Source: Pleurotus ostreatus/Saccharomyces cerevisiae fusant | Taxonomy: Eukaryota > Opisthokonta | Assembly: GCA_024196135.1 (NCBI GenBank) | Contig: JAMQCK010000591.1 | Location: 1 to 19,473 of the forward strand | Direction: 5' to 3' | Length of the DNA stretch: 19,473 bases | In this document: in pieces, positions 8,537-17,974 of the stretch | Layout: every line of letters begins with the position of its first letter | Position numbering within the stretch: the stretch's first letter is position 1 | Notes under the pieces: generated by a model | Told to the model about the DNA's origin: nothing | The model's input: only the letters and a program-made list of their open reading frames with translations | The model's database searches: none | Made by a program: the position numbers and the translations under genes

Positions 8537-10384
8537 ATGGAGAGATACACGGGCGAATCCTCGCGAGCACATTGCGCGTCAATGGGTGCGGGAGGTGCGC
8601 GGGTCCTAGAAGGAGGCTTTCGAATGACACCCCGTTCAGCCATGGTTCCCCAGGGCGAAGGGGCGCGCAGCGGGCTTCCTTTTCCCGGTTGTTACCGGAT
8701 CCGCGACGGAGCCTTCGACCTCAACGAGCTCCACCTGAACGCGCTAGTCTCTCAGGAAGACGAAGCCCCACTCCCAAGTGCTGTCGTCTCGGACGCGTCA
8801 TCCCTCATTGAACAAGTCGGTCGATGCTTGGAAGCGCAGGAGCGACGGCGCTTCGTTGAGCCTCCTCAGCGGCCACCAGTACCGACCGCGCCTCCGTTCC
8901 CCCGCCCTCCTTCGCCCCTGTCGCCGCAGAAGTCCGATCTCCCGCGCGCCCGGCGTGCTCTTGGCAGGCGCCGACCCTCACCGACCGCCTCCAAGTCGCC
9001 TCCTAGGAAGAAGGCGAAGAGGATTTCCATCCCCCCCTTCATGCTCTCCTCTGCGGCGCCAGGGACGCCCGACCTGTCTCAGTACAGCCCGGCGGTCGGC
9101 GGCGCGTCCCAGGCGAAGAAGCGGCGGTCACGCACGAATCGCGCTAAAAAGGCTGCGCGCCGCGACGTCTGGAAGGCGCCAAATACATCTCGGGCGGTCC
9201 ATGCAAAGCACCTACGCGACGCCGAGTGCGAGTACGTCGACCTCGACTGGGAGGACATGCCTGCGACTAGCACGGGCTTCACGGCAAAGCGGGAGGAGAC
9301 GGAGGCCCAGATCTACACGCGGGAGGAGCTCATGCGGGACTACGGGTTCGATTACCTCGACTGGAACGGCGCGTATGTTGCGGTCCCCATCCCCACCCCC
9401 GGTCGCATAGCTCACCACTTGCAGGACTCCAACCGGCATCGTCGCCCCCGACCGCAGAGTGTTTGCCGCCTGCATCGGCGGCTGCGATGACCCGGACTAC
9501 GTCGAAGCTACCCAGACGCTGGGCCCCATCTTCGAGGCGGTCAACGACTATGTCCGGTTCCCGAAGGACGCTAGCGACCATCGTCGTGGGCAATTCGGTG
9601 CGCAGGCTAACGGGCCCTCCCACGGCGGCGGACAAACGGTACGTCCTCACCCATTCGTAGGATGCCGGTCTGACGGTCTTCTAGGAGCCCGGAAACCTAG
9701 TGCATAACGCAACGTTTGACGCCGTCCTCGCCTACCTCATAGCCCTTCCCGCCATGGTCCGCATCGCGCACTTCGCGTCCGGTACGTGTTTGCTTTCGTG
9801 CTCCAACCGGCGACCCTCTCATTCCATTCGCAGACGCCTTCGCCAATTGGGCTCCGCGCCTCTTCGCCTACTACAACGACACCATGAAGAAGCTCTTCGA
9901 CAGCGATCATAGCCTCCGTCGCAACTTCCCCCGCAGCGTCTGGGCCTGCATTACGATTAACTTCGGCCCTCGCACAGTCACCTTCAAGCACCGCGACTTC
10001 GGCAACCTGTCGTTCGGCTGGTGCGCCATAACCGCCCTGGGAGACTTCAACCCCGACCGTGGCGGCGACCTCGTCCTCTGGGAGTGCAAGCTGATCATCC
10101 GATTCCCTCCCGGCTCGACCGTCCTCATCCCCTCCGCCATCATCAACCACTCAAACACCGCCATCGCCGAGGGTGAGACTCGCTACTCGGTGACGCAGTA
10201 CACTTCGGGCGCGCTCTTCCGCTGGGTCGAGCACGGGTTCCAACTCGACGAGAAGTTCTACGCGGGATGTACGGCCGAGGAGCGCAGAGCTGCGCGGAAA
10301 GCGAACCGGGAGCGGTGGGAAAGGGGTGTCGAGATGTTTTCGACGTGGGAGGAGCTGCAGGAACGCGGTAAGCTATTCGCCTAG
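8537..10384 (+). CDS. F: 2-oxoglutarate/Fe(II) dioxygenase, basidiomycete TET/JBP-like
   Basis: The four-exon model is 8537-9372, 9425-9638, 9685-9781 and 9834-10384 (565 aa), with introns of 52, 46 and 52 nt. Residues 1-230 are disordered and basic (PPRKKAKR, KKRRSRTNRAKKAARR), typical of a nuclear protein. A conserved lead-in follows (YLDWNG, then RVFAACIGG, HRRGQFGA, SHGGGQT, EPGNL). The catalytic double-stranded beta-helix shows the iron ligands H435-x-D437 (FKHRDFGN) and H488 (NHSNT), and the 2-oxoglutarate arginine R499 (GETRYSVTQY), with FGWCAITALGDF and PPGSTVLIPSA between. These match the large agaricomycete TET/JBP-type family, whose characterised members oxidise 5-methylcytosine; whether this one acts on DNA is inferred. 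All catalytic residues are present, so it may be active. The start is uncertain: ATG 8642 also has a strong context. I see no KDZ transposase beside it, although family members often accompany such elements. Confidence 0.85.
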
Positions 10385-11236
10385 TCGTACATGCCACCCG
10401 CCGCCTATATACAAGTAGTCACTGCGCTGTGGGGTGAGATACGCGCGAGTGGGAAATACGACGCGGGCCCAAGTTTTAAACGGGATTTCTTGACAGACGT
10501 CGAGCGCCCATATCGCCTACGGCCGCTCATGAGAAGGACGGACGGGCCTGCGTCGGGTGGGCCATGCGCCGAAATCCGCCTTCCGGGGCCGTGCGCCCGG
10601 AGCCAGGATCGCCGCCTCTCACAAGTCAGCCAGGAAGGGCGCAGGAATGGCCGCTCGGATGCATGGAGAGAATGTACGGCGGGTATGTGTACTCAGCTCC
10701 CAGGCGGCTGGTCTATGTTCGTCTGATAGTCCACGGCCGACGTCTCCCCACAAGGCCGATTCAGAACCATTTGTCGGATGACCAGAAAAGTCCAGGCCGG
10801 CCCGCACCTGGCCCGACCTCTAGCCCGCTCCTCCGGGCAGGGCCGGTGGCTCTCCTTCCCTGTTCAGGAGCGCGGGGACTCTGCCGGCGCTCCTTTGACC
10901 TTGCGGGCGCCGGCGGGGCCCAGTCAGGTCTTCTGCATCGGCCTTGAATTTCCCAGAGGGCGAGGGGCGTTAGGGTAGGCGCACCGGACTTTGTAATGCC
11001 ATGGGTATAGGCCCGTTGCATCATAAATGACAAGCGGCCAGGAAGCGCGACTTCCCCTTCATCACAACGGCCCCTACGGCCCCGATCACCCCGCCCCGGC
11101 GCACTTTCCCCAAGCACGGCCGTTGACTCCCCAGGCGGCGCGATCGACGCCTGCCTTCAATGACGCAACGATCGCACGCCATCTGATCTGACGTCATCGG
11201 TGGAAGTCATTTTGCATCCCGTTTTCTGCGACCACC
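10385..11236. other. dioxygenase-A2 intergenic region
   Basis: This GC-rich stretch has several overlapping open frames on both strands, none with a recognisable motif or good start context, so I call no gene. The right end carries the A2 promoter with two TGACG cores. Confidence 0.5.
11161..11196 (+). promoter_or_regulatory. TGACGCA and CRE-like TGACGTCA upstream of A2
   Basis: TGACGCA (11161-11167) and the perfect palindrome TGACGTCA (11189-11196) lie 69 and 40 bases before the A2 ATG. The second corresponds in position to the A1 element. Confidence 0.45.
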
Positions 11237-12188
11237 ATGGACGCCAACCCTCATCAGAGACAGAAGGCATTGGTTTTCCGTTTCGTGTGCTCTTCGGACG
11301 CACAACGCTACGAAATTATCAGCCAAGACCTAGATAGCTTGCTCGCCTATGCCGAAGACTTCTGGGAGCAAGATTACCCTGTCGACTGGATGCTGCTGGT
11401 CACCGCGTACTCCATGTACGCCCGGTACACCACGTCCATCCATGCATTCGCCAAGCTATACAGGGATGTTCATGGCCCACAGCTGCCTTTTTCCGGAGAG
11501 ACACCGGCCGATCGCCTCTTTCGCATGGCGGATCTGATGGGCTACTCCGTGGACGCGGTGTGGCGGTTCTTCGCGACGTTCGCTGTACGCCCAACCGTCC
11601 ACCCTTTCGCCGTATGCTAACGACGATAGTAGCTGAACCGATCGGTCATTCATGACCGGTTCATCCTTGATGCCCCACTGCCCGACCATCCCAGCGACCA
11701 CCGGTACGCTATCAAACTGCTGCGTAAGCAGCCCAGATTAACGCAGCGCTTACGGCCGACGCAGGTTGAACATAGCCGAAGATTTGCTGCAGACGAATGA
11801 GTGGTATATGCAAGAATATGGCGCATCTACTATGGTGCCTGACCTTTCCGTGAAAACTCCTGTGCGCATTTTCCATGGGCGAGAATTCTGAATGCTCTTG
11901 ACTCTCTTTTGCCAGGCGTGCGAGCAGTGTTTGGATTCGTCCGAGGCGTGTGTCAGATTTCCGGGCGCAACTCGCAACGGCTGTGCGCCGTGCGCGGTGC
12001 GGTCCCGGCCCTGCAGTCTACTCAACCACGGGCTGGGAGGGGTGCACCAGGACGTGGAGCATGCGGTGAGGGAGCTATCGGCCCAGGTGTCGAGGTTGAA
12101 TGCCACCGCACGCGGAGCTCACACCCTCCCGCCGCGCACTGGTGATCGACTGCCTTCTATGGACCTCCAGGTGCGCGAGGATGCCTAA
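11237..12188 (+). CDS. A2: zinc-cluster family protein, type A (copy 2)
   Basis: The four-exon model is 11237-11584, 11633-11703, 11765-11861 and 11916-12188 (262 aa), with introns of 48, 61 and 54 nt. Exon 1 (116 residues, exactly as in A1 and A3) holds the helical domain with FRFVCSSDAQRYEIIS, MYARY and YRDVHG. Exon 2 gives RFILDAPLPDHPSDH and exon 3 gives LLQTNEWYMQEYGAST. Exon 4 opens A173 then C174-x2-C177-x6-C184-x10-C195-x2-C198-x6-C205, followed by a helical stretch (VEHAVRELSAQVSRLNA). Without splicing, the first exon would end in a stop soon after position 11584 and the cysteine exon would stand alone, so the split is required. The acceptor 11632 was preferred over 11629, which gives an in-frame stop. 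Context is CCACC before the ATG. It is clearly diverged from A1 and A3, so these are old copies. Confidence 0.87.
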
Positions 12189-12635
12189 GTACAGATACAG
12201 AGTTACTGCGGGCGATCGTGATGCAGATAGTGGCGCAGGATTGTGCGATGGCCATTATTAGGGCGTCCGATATACCCGGCAGGAATCGCTGCCAGCGTAA
12301 TCAGTTTATGATGGTCCACTGAATGTATCCCCCAAATTATCAGAGCCCGACTGGCTAGAATTGTTAGGCCATATTTCTTATAGGATTTTTGTGAAAAAAC
12401 ATTGCTTTTTCTGTAACTTTTGTGTAAAATCATATTCACACTCTGGTCTTTTTCTATGAACTGTAAAGGGCAGGCATGACATGACGACCATCTTACGAGC
12501 GCGCTCAAATGCTGGCCGACGGACACCCCAGCTCTTTCCACACGTGGTTCGGGGCCACGGGTCCAGGCATGACGTCATGGCCGTTCCCGTGCTCCTACGT
12601 CAGGAAACAGCGACTCCTTGTCAGCAACCGTCAAG
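12189..12635. other. A2-B2 intergenic spacer with AT-rich patch
   Basis: No gene is seen. About 12330-12470 is markedly AT-rich (runs such as ggatttttgtgaaaaaac), unlike the rest of the window. The right end carries the B2 promoter with CACGTG and TGACGTCA. Confidence 0.5.
12541..12577 (+). promoter_or_regulatory. CACGTG box plus CRE-like TGACGTCA upstream of B2
   Basis: CACGTG is at 12541-12546 and the perfect palindrome TGACGTCA at 12570-12577, 58 bases before the ATG at 12636. The order and approximate distance match A1, although A and B coding sequences are only distantly related. Confidence 0.5.
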
Positions 12636-13672
12636 ATGGACCCAACGCACTACCAACGTTGCACGGACATCGTCGTTAGCTTTCTTGCGGCGGATGACTC
12701 AGTTCGGCTCAATATGGTGAAGCACTCCCTTGACGACTTTCTGCTTTTCGCCCGGAATTCTGCGCCCAAAGACAGCGGCTTTCGCGCCATGTTGGTTGCG
12801 GTTGTCAAGGGGCTGCAGGACTGTTACGCGCGCGGAGTCACTGACGGCGCGCTTCTCTATCTTTCTGAACATCCGAATGGCCTTGATGAGGCGGATCGGT
12901 GGCAAAGGGTACCAGGACAAGATGTATATGACCACGGGCATTTGGAGGACGTGGAGTTGATGGCGCGCGCAGTCGGCTACCCAGTCCACGAGTTGAAAGA
13001 CCTCTTTGTGGAGCTAGGGGTGGGTGATTCCTTCGCACTGCGACGATCTTCTGATCAAGCCGGCAGGTCCCCGGGCAGCCTGGCTATCCCCGCGACACCC
13101 CTTACATTCCCGCGGGCCACCCACCCAGCGCTGCTCCGGAGTACGCCGCGCGTGCGCCTGATCCGACTGTCGCTGGCTCCGAGACACGCGCGGGAGGGCA
13201 AACAGGAATCCACAACTTCTGCAGAGTCGTCATCGGGGACCGGTCGCCCGATCGCCACCCATCGCCGACCATCTCCGAGCAGGAGAGAGAGTATGTCGAG
13301 GAAGGTGGCAGTGGGCTGGGAGCGCGTCATGCCCCCTACGCCCTAACCCCAGTGAGTCCGCCCACCCTTGTCGTGGCTTTGCTAAGACCGGCGAAGGGGT
13401 GCCCCGACTGTGTGCGCGCAGGCTCGCGCTGCATTCCGACTACGAAATGCTGCTTTAGGTGCGATGGGGTCGATATTCGGCAGGCGCTCCCCAGCTCGCA
13501 AGCGCGCCTCGTTGACAATATCAACGATTCCGTCCAATCCATATTTAGCAGCACGAACAGTGCTAACGCAGCTCTGCGCAGGCTTGAGGGGCTGGGGCCC
13601 GCTCTGCGGCACGCGCAATCGAGCGTTCAAGCTCTGACGGATGCGGTGCGTGGCACGGCCGAAGGGCGGTAG
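12636..13672 (+). CDS. B2: zinc-cluster family protein, type B (copy 2)
   Basis: The three-exon model is 12636-13019, 13067-13351 and 13397-13672 (314 aa), with introns of 47 and 45 nt. The layout is as in B1: N-terminal helical domain (1-128) ending GYPVHELKDLFVELG, linker exon, then a terminal exon beginning G224-C225 with C-x2-C-x6-C-x5-CC-x2-C and a helical tail. The sixth zinc-cluster cysteine is again missing, so this is a type-wide trait and not damage to one copy. By eye, exon 3 differs from B1 at about 7 of 276 bases, five of them silent and two I/V changes, and the second intron is also nearly identical. Exon 1 is less similar, and similarity stops at the stop codon. This looks like recent gene conversion, or duplication with retained constraint. 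The first intron donor is gtgggt. Confidence 0.86.
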
Positions 13673-14373
13673 GTTGTTGGCCCCCCCGTCCAAAAATCTT
13701 GTTGTCTACTATGTTTCCCGTGGCTTGAATGAACATTGCTGGCAGTGCCTACGCGTTTGTAAAACGTTCTGCTGCCCCTTTGGCCCTTAGCGTGATTCCT
13801 AGTCTTTCGTATCTCCTTTGTGAAACTCCACCATTTCCTGCGTCTCCACCGCGGGAGTTTGCGCACGCCATTCCACGTTTCTGATGCAGCGGAACAGGTG
13901 CGTGGCTTTCACACTCGGCCGAGTCACAACGGTGGCTCGTCGCACCGGTTCCGCTCTCCCAAATGTCGGAAACCTGTGTCGCGGCCTGCCGGCGGGCTGC
14001 GTTTGCTGCGACCCAGCGCACCCGCCGCAAAAGGCGCCGGCGGCCGTAGAGGTCGTCCGCGCAGTGCGAGGCCGCACGAGTGTTCCTTCGCCTACCCACA
14101 TATTTATTCTCTAGTGATGTACAGCAACCGCCACCTCGCACACACCCTTTGCGTGCATTACAGACCAAACGCACCTGCTTTCCGGCAGGTGGGAGGGGGA
14201 TGTAGCAATGTTGGTGTTCTCGTCCCTGAGGAGCCGCACTATACTGTGCAAGCACCTCTTCGTTGGGCCATCGGCGGGGTGATAGCCCGGCTGACCAAGC
14301 ATGACAAATCATGATCGGCATGTCAGCCGAGTGACGCACCGTCGCTTGATCGTTGTCCTTCTCGCTGTCCACC
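13673..14373. other. B2-D2 intergenic region
   Basis: This is the position where module 1 has gene C. I looked for a six-cysteine exon or a C-like N-terminus and found neither. Long overlapping frames on both strands are GC-driven and carry no motif. The right end holds TGACGCA and the D-type leader before D2. Confidence 0.5.
14332..14338 (+). promoter_or_regulatory. TGACGCA element upstream of D2
   Basis: TGACGCA lies 35 bases before the D2 ATG and is identical to the heptamer before A3. It is followed by the leader CGCTTGATCGTTGTCCTTCT, shared with D1 with a few mismatches. Confidence 0.3.
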
Positions 14374-16179
14374 ATGTCGACGCCCGGAGCCCACCACTTC
14401 TCCGCCCTAGCCGCTCTCGCCAGTGCCAAAGGCGACCTCCATGCAATCTCGGCGGCGGTTTACGCCCATCGGGAAGCTCTCGTCGAGATAGTGAACGGCT
14501 CCCAAGGCATCGGGCTTGTCCAGGCTGCGGGGGCCTTACTCGACTCGATGAAGGCGTCTTTTGCTGACGGTGCCCTCTTTTTGCCCACGGCGGCCGCTTC
14601 CGGAGGCGTCAGCGCCCTAGACAATGGGCCGCGATTGGTTTCCCCACCGCCTGCGCCTTCGCCGCCCCCCGCTGCACTGGCGACGCGTAGCGACAGCCCT
14701 TCGTCCGTGAAGGCCGCGCCTGAGCCATTCCCGAGGCCTTCCGCCACCGCTATCCCCTCCCCAAAGAGCACCCGGACGTCAAGACCGTGCCCTTGGCCGG
14801 GGGCGTCCCACCCCCGCGACGACGCCGGCAAGGGCGCACCTGGGGAGGAAAGTATGGATTTGCCGCTACCGAAGAAGAGGAAGCGCAAGGCTGCGGACGA
14901 CGGTCCGGCGTTCTCTGCCTCTGAGGCGTCGGGCACAGGTCGTGGGCTCCGCGATCGCAAGGGCGGCGCTGTGAAGAACATGCCGCGTTCCCCGCGGCGC
15001 GCGGCTCAGCATCGTGCTAAATCCTACAAGGGAAAGAAGAAGACGGCGGACGTGCGTGACGACCACGGCGAACGGTGCACAGATCGGGTGTGTTACGCGC
15101 TGAGACGTTGTACCTGCGTTGACATCTTTTACAGGAGGACTCTGATGACGAGGTCGTCATCGTGTATGACCTAGTTGTTCCTCATACTAGCTATGGGCTC
15201 ATCTCCTTCTCCAGCGAGGCTCCTAAGAACGTCAAGACGCTCCGCATGTCCGTGCGCAAACGCACCCCTTCCCCCGACCCGAGCCTGGTCAACGATCCGG
15301 TGCGCCCCCAAATTTGCCTGCCGCTCCATCCCTCTGACGTTTTAGCCATGTGCCAACTGCCTGCAAGTCAAGGGCGAATGCCTCCGGCGCGAGACAGGCC
15401 GCGCCGGCCTTCCATGCCAACGCTGCGTCACAGGCAAGTTTGAATGCAGCCTGGCCAAGGCGCAGGGCTCAGCGCGTCCTTCTGCCCCCAATGGCAAAGC
15501 GAAGCCCTCCCCTATTGTCGATAACACCGCTGCAGGCGGTGCGTCTGTGTCGGTCATTCGGGCGGACCCGTACCACGCCCTTTACGCCCAGGATCCCCTT
15601 GGACTTTCCCAGACGTCCGCCAGCCTCGCCGAGCTTTGCGGTCACATGGCGCGCTTCAACGACAACGTCCGCATCATGGAGGCCGTCCTCGGCGCCATCA
15701 ACGACTTCGGCACGTATGTGGACATGCTGACGGAGTACGCCAAAGGCCAGCGGTGCAGCGAGGCGGTTGGCAGTGTAACTCCTTCGCCTCCCTTGCAGTC
15801 CCCCTCTGTCCCATTGGGTGATGTCTCCCCGGCCTCGCAAGAGTCCCGTAAGCGCCGTCGCATCGAACCCGCCGCTGCTGCGTCCAGAGGCATCGCCCCT
15901 GTCGGCGGCCTTCGGTCGCTCGAGGGTCTGCTTGTTGGCAGCTGGAGCGAGTATGAGCCATGGGCGACCGCGCCAGCGCCCGGCCCCTCCTCCGAGGGCG
16001 TCGCCCCCCGTTCACCCCACTGGGCCGCTGCCCGACGCTCACAAGTGCCGGCGCGCGTGTCCGCAGACGCGTCTGCGAAGACAGATGCGGACGCTGCTTC
16101 AGAGAATATGGGCCGCAACGGGGGCGCCGCCGCCCCCACGGAGGTGGACAAGCCGACCACGGACTGGGTGGAAGGGTAA
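14374..16179 (+). CDS. D2: zinc-cluster family protein, type D (copy 2)
   Basis: The four-exon model is 14374-15087, 15135-15163, 15215-15299 and 15346-16179 (553 aa), with introns of 47, 51 and 46 nt. Exons 2 and 3 have exactly the D1 lengths (29 and 85 nt). The N-terminal helical domain starts AHHFSALAALASAKGD. A disordered linker carries the strong nuclear signal PKKRKRK (166-172), followed by the conserved RMSVRKRTPSPDPSLVNDP. Exon 4 opens P277 then C278-x2-C281-x6-C288-x11-C300-x2-C303-x6-C310. A conserved helical block follows (YAQDPLGL, ELCGHMARFN, TYVD), then the second nuclear signal SRKRRRIE at 443-450. The acidic exon 2 (EDSDDEVVIV) is better kept here than in D1. The tail after residue 450 is unlike that of D1. 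I start at ATG 14374 (CCACC context, as in D1) and not at the in-frame start 21 bases upstream. Confidence 0.88.
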
Positions 16180-16386
16180 GCTCCCTTGGACTGCGGGCAT
16201 GACGCCTCGGTCTGTTTTCCTCGCCCCTCCATTTTCTTGTCACAACCTGAAGTCCAGCTACCGCCCGTTGCATGTACACGTCGGACCTTGATCGCCCACC
16301 CTTAGTATTCCATATAGATCCCAAAGTATGCATCCCTAATCCCCAGTTTGTCTCCTTACGCCCTTGATCCTTGCCAGCGTATACCA

Positions 16387-16398
16387 CCCCAATATATA
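16387..16398 (+). terminator. CCCCAATATATA element downstream of D2
   Basis: This 12-mer is identical to the one downstream of D1, at a comparable distance after the stop codon, while most of the surrounding sequence does not align. A role in 3'-end formation is a guess. Confidence 0.3.
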
Positions 16399-16991
16399 GG
16401 CTGAAATACAAAAACATCTTGGTGGTATCCTTTTTGAGAGATAGATACCGCGGCCCCCGCTGTCCCTGAATAAAGTCGACCCTTAGCGTGCGCCCTTTGC
16501 CTGACCGCCGTCCGTGCTCGGCTGCATCTGCCGGCGGTGAGGCCTAACCAGCCGCTTTGCTCATGTCGTATATATCTGTACCCTTCATGCATACAGGCAT
16601 CCTATAAACGCGGTAAAGCCGTTCAGGCCATGGGGAAGGCTCTATATGGACGCGTTGATTTCCTCGATGCGGAACCGAATGCAAGTCTGAAGAACCTTCA
16701 TAGGGCACTCGCGCGTTCGTATGCTGTCGGACAAGCCGACGAACCCTGGGCAGCGCCCCCCACCGTGGCGGCGACCGCGGACATTACGCATTGGTCCCCC
16801 CGTGCTGGAAAAAGCTTTCCACCCACCACCGTCTGCTGCCGGCCGCAACCCTTTGGCACAGGCGTCGTGGGCCACCTGCGATGGCCAGCAATCGCCCAGG
16901 GGAAGACATCCCGGAGCCACCAGGTAGTCCGGCGCGGCCCAACATCGGCCGGCCGGCTCAACCACGGAGCACGTACCAAAGACCATGGCGT

Positions 16992-17021
16992 CACGTGCCG
17001 ACCGATCGCTGATGTGACGCA
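16992..17021 (+). promoter_or_regulatory. CACGTG box plus TGACGCA upstream of A3
   Basis: CACGTG is at 16992-16997 and TGACGCA at 17015-17021, 48 bases before the ATG at 17070. This repeats the A1 arrangement (CACGTG 72 bases and TGACG core 53 bases upstream) with a degenerate CRE. Confidence 0.42.
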
Positions 17022-17069
17022 GTGGCAAGACAGCCTCGTGCGTTCTTGCCCTTCTCTGTACCGACCACC

Positions 17070-17974
17070 ATGGACGGTGCCGCTCTGACGGACGCGAAGG
17101 CCTTAGTTTTCCGTTTCATTTGCTCGTCGGACGGGGAACGCTATGACATTATCGACCGCGATCTGGCCATCTTGCTGGACTACAATGAAAGCTGTTCCGA
17201 CGACAGGCATGGACTTCACGGCATGTTGCTGATCACAGCCTGTTGCATGTACGCTCGGTACCTCGCCACCGTCTCCGCCTTCGGCAAGGCATACCGCGAC
17301 GTTCACGGCCCCGATCCGTCTTCCTCTGGAGAAAGCCTAGCCGATCGTCACCATCTTATGGCGGAGCGCGCCGGCTACCCCGCCGGTGCAGCAAGGCGCT
17401 TTTTTGACGCCCTTGTGGTACGCCCGCCCCTCGGTACCTCCGGCATACGCTGACAGTCCATAGAGGGACAAGAAACTCATCTATCGTCGTGTCGTCCTCG
17501 GAATCCCTTTTCCCGAGCTTTCTACCGTCGAGAGGTATGTCATTCATGCGCTGCATATGTACCCCAGACTAACAGAGGGCGTACGATTCTTCTAGGCTCA
17601 ACTTCACGGAAGACCAACTGTCTGTCAATGAATGGTACGGAAATGAATATGGGGTCTCATCCATGATAGCTTCGGATGGCGTGCCCGCTCCGGTGCGCAG
17701 CCCATCCACGGATATGCGCCTGCTCTTTAACCTTTTATTACAGGCATGCGCGCAGTGTTTGCGGTCGCGTCGGCACTGTTCTGTCGTTGAACTACATCGC
17801 AATGGCTGTGTGCAATGCACAGTTCGCTCCCGTCGCTGCAGCCTACTCAACGATGGGCAAGCTGGCTTGCGGCAAAACATGGCGTATGGGCTGGAGGAAC
17901 TTTCGTCTGTGGCGTCCCAACTGAACCGTGTTGCGCGGGCCCCGGTCCCCTCCCGACCTCAGGCTCCAATCTGA
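17070..17974 (+). CDS. A3: zinc-cluster family protein, type A (copy 3)
   Basis: The four-exon model is 17070-17417, 17464-17534, 17596-17692 and 17744-17974 (248 aa), with introns of 46, 61 and 51 nt. The 116-residue N-terminal domain shows FRFICSSDGERYDIID, MYARY, YRDVHG and GYPAGAARRFFDALV. Exon 2 gives KLIYRRVVLGIPFPELS and exon 3 gives LSVNEWYGNEYGVSS. Exon 4 opens A173 then C174-x2-C177-x6-C184-x9-C194-x2-C197-x6-C204, with more arginine than the other A copies (LRSRRH, TVRSRR), so it is closer to a DNA-binding GAL4-type cluster. The helical tail is 14 residues shorter than in A1 and A2 and ends with PSRPQAPI. The acceptor at 17463 (catag) was chosen over 17456, which fails to give the conserved VVLGI frame. 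Context is CCACC before the ATG. Confidence 0.86.

Larger units (their letters stand above)
16180..17069. other. D2-A3 intergenic region
   Basis: No gene is called. A plus-strand frame at 16537-17088 runs into A3 in another frame; its middle part (KALYGRVDFLDAEPNASLKN) is mildly protein-like, but nothing supports it. An AATAAA (16469-16474) and the CCCCAATATATA element lie in the probable D2 3' region, and the A3 promoter lies at the right end. Confidence 0.5.

Noticed and set aside
8537..10384. KDZ-type transposon carrying the dioxygenase
   Set aside because: The family is known to travel with such elements, but I found no transposase frame and no terminal inverted repeats flanking the gene in this window.
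13749..14429. Long minus-strand frame in the B2-D2 spacer, ending inside D2 exon 1
   Set aside because: It has no motif, it overlaps equally long plus-strand frames, and it covers a well-supported exon on the opposite strand. GC-rich sequence gives such frames by chance.
16537..17088. Plus-strand 183-residue frame before A3
   Set aside because: It runs past the A3 start codon in another frame and covers the A3 promoter motifs. No family match is apparent, and its second half is low quality.
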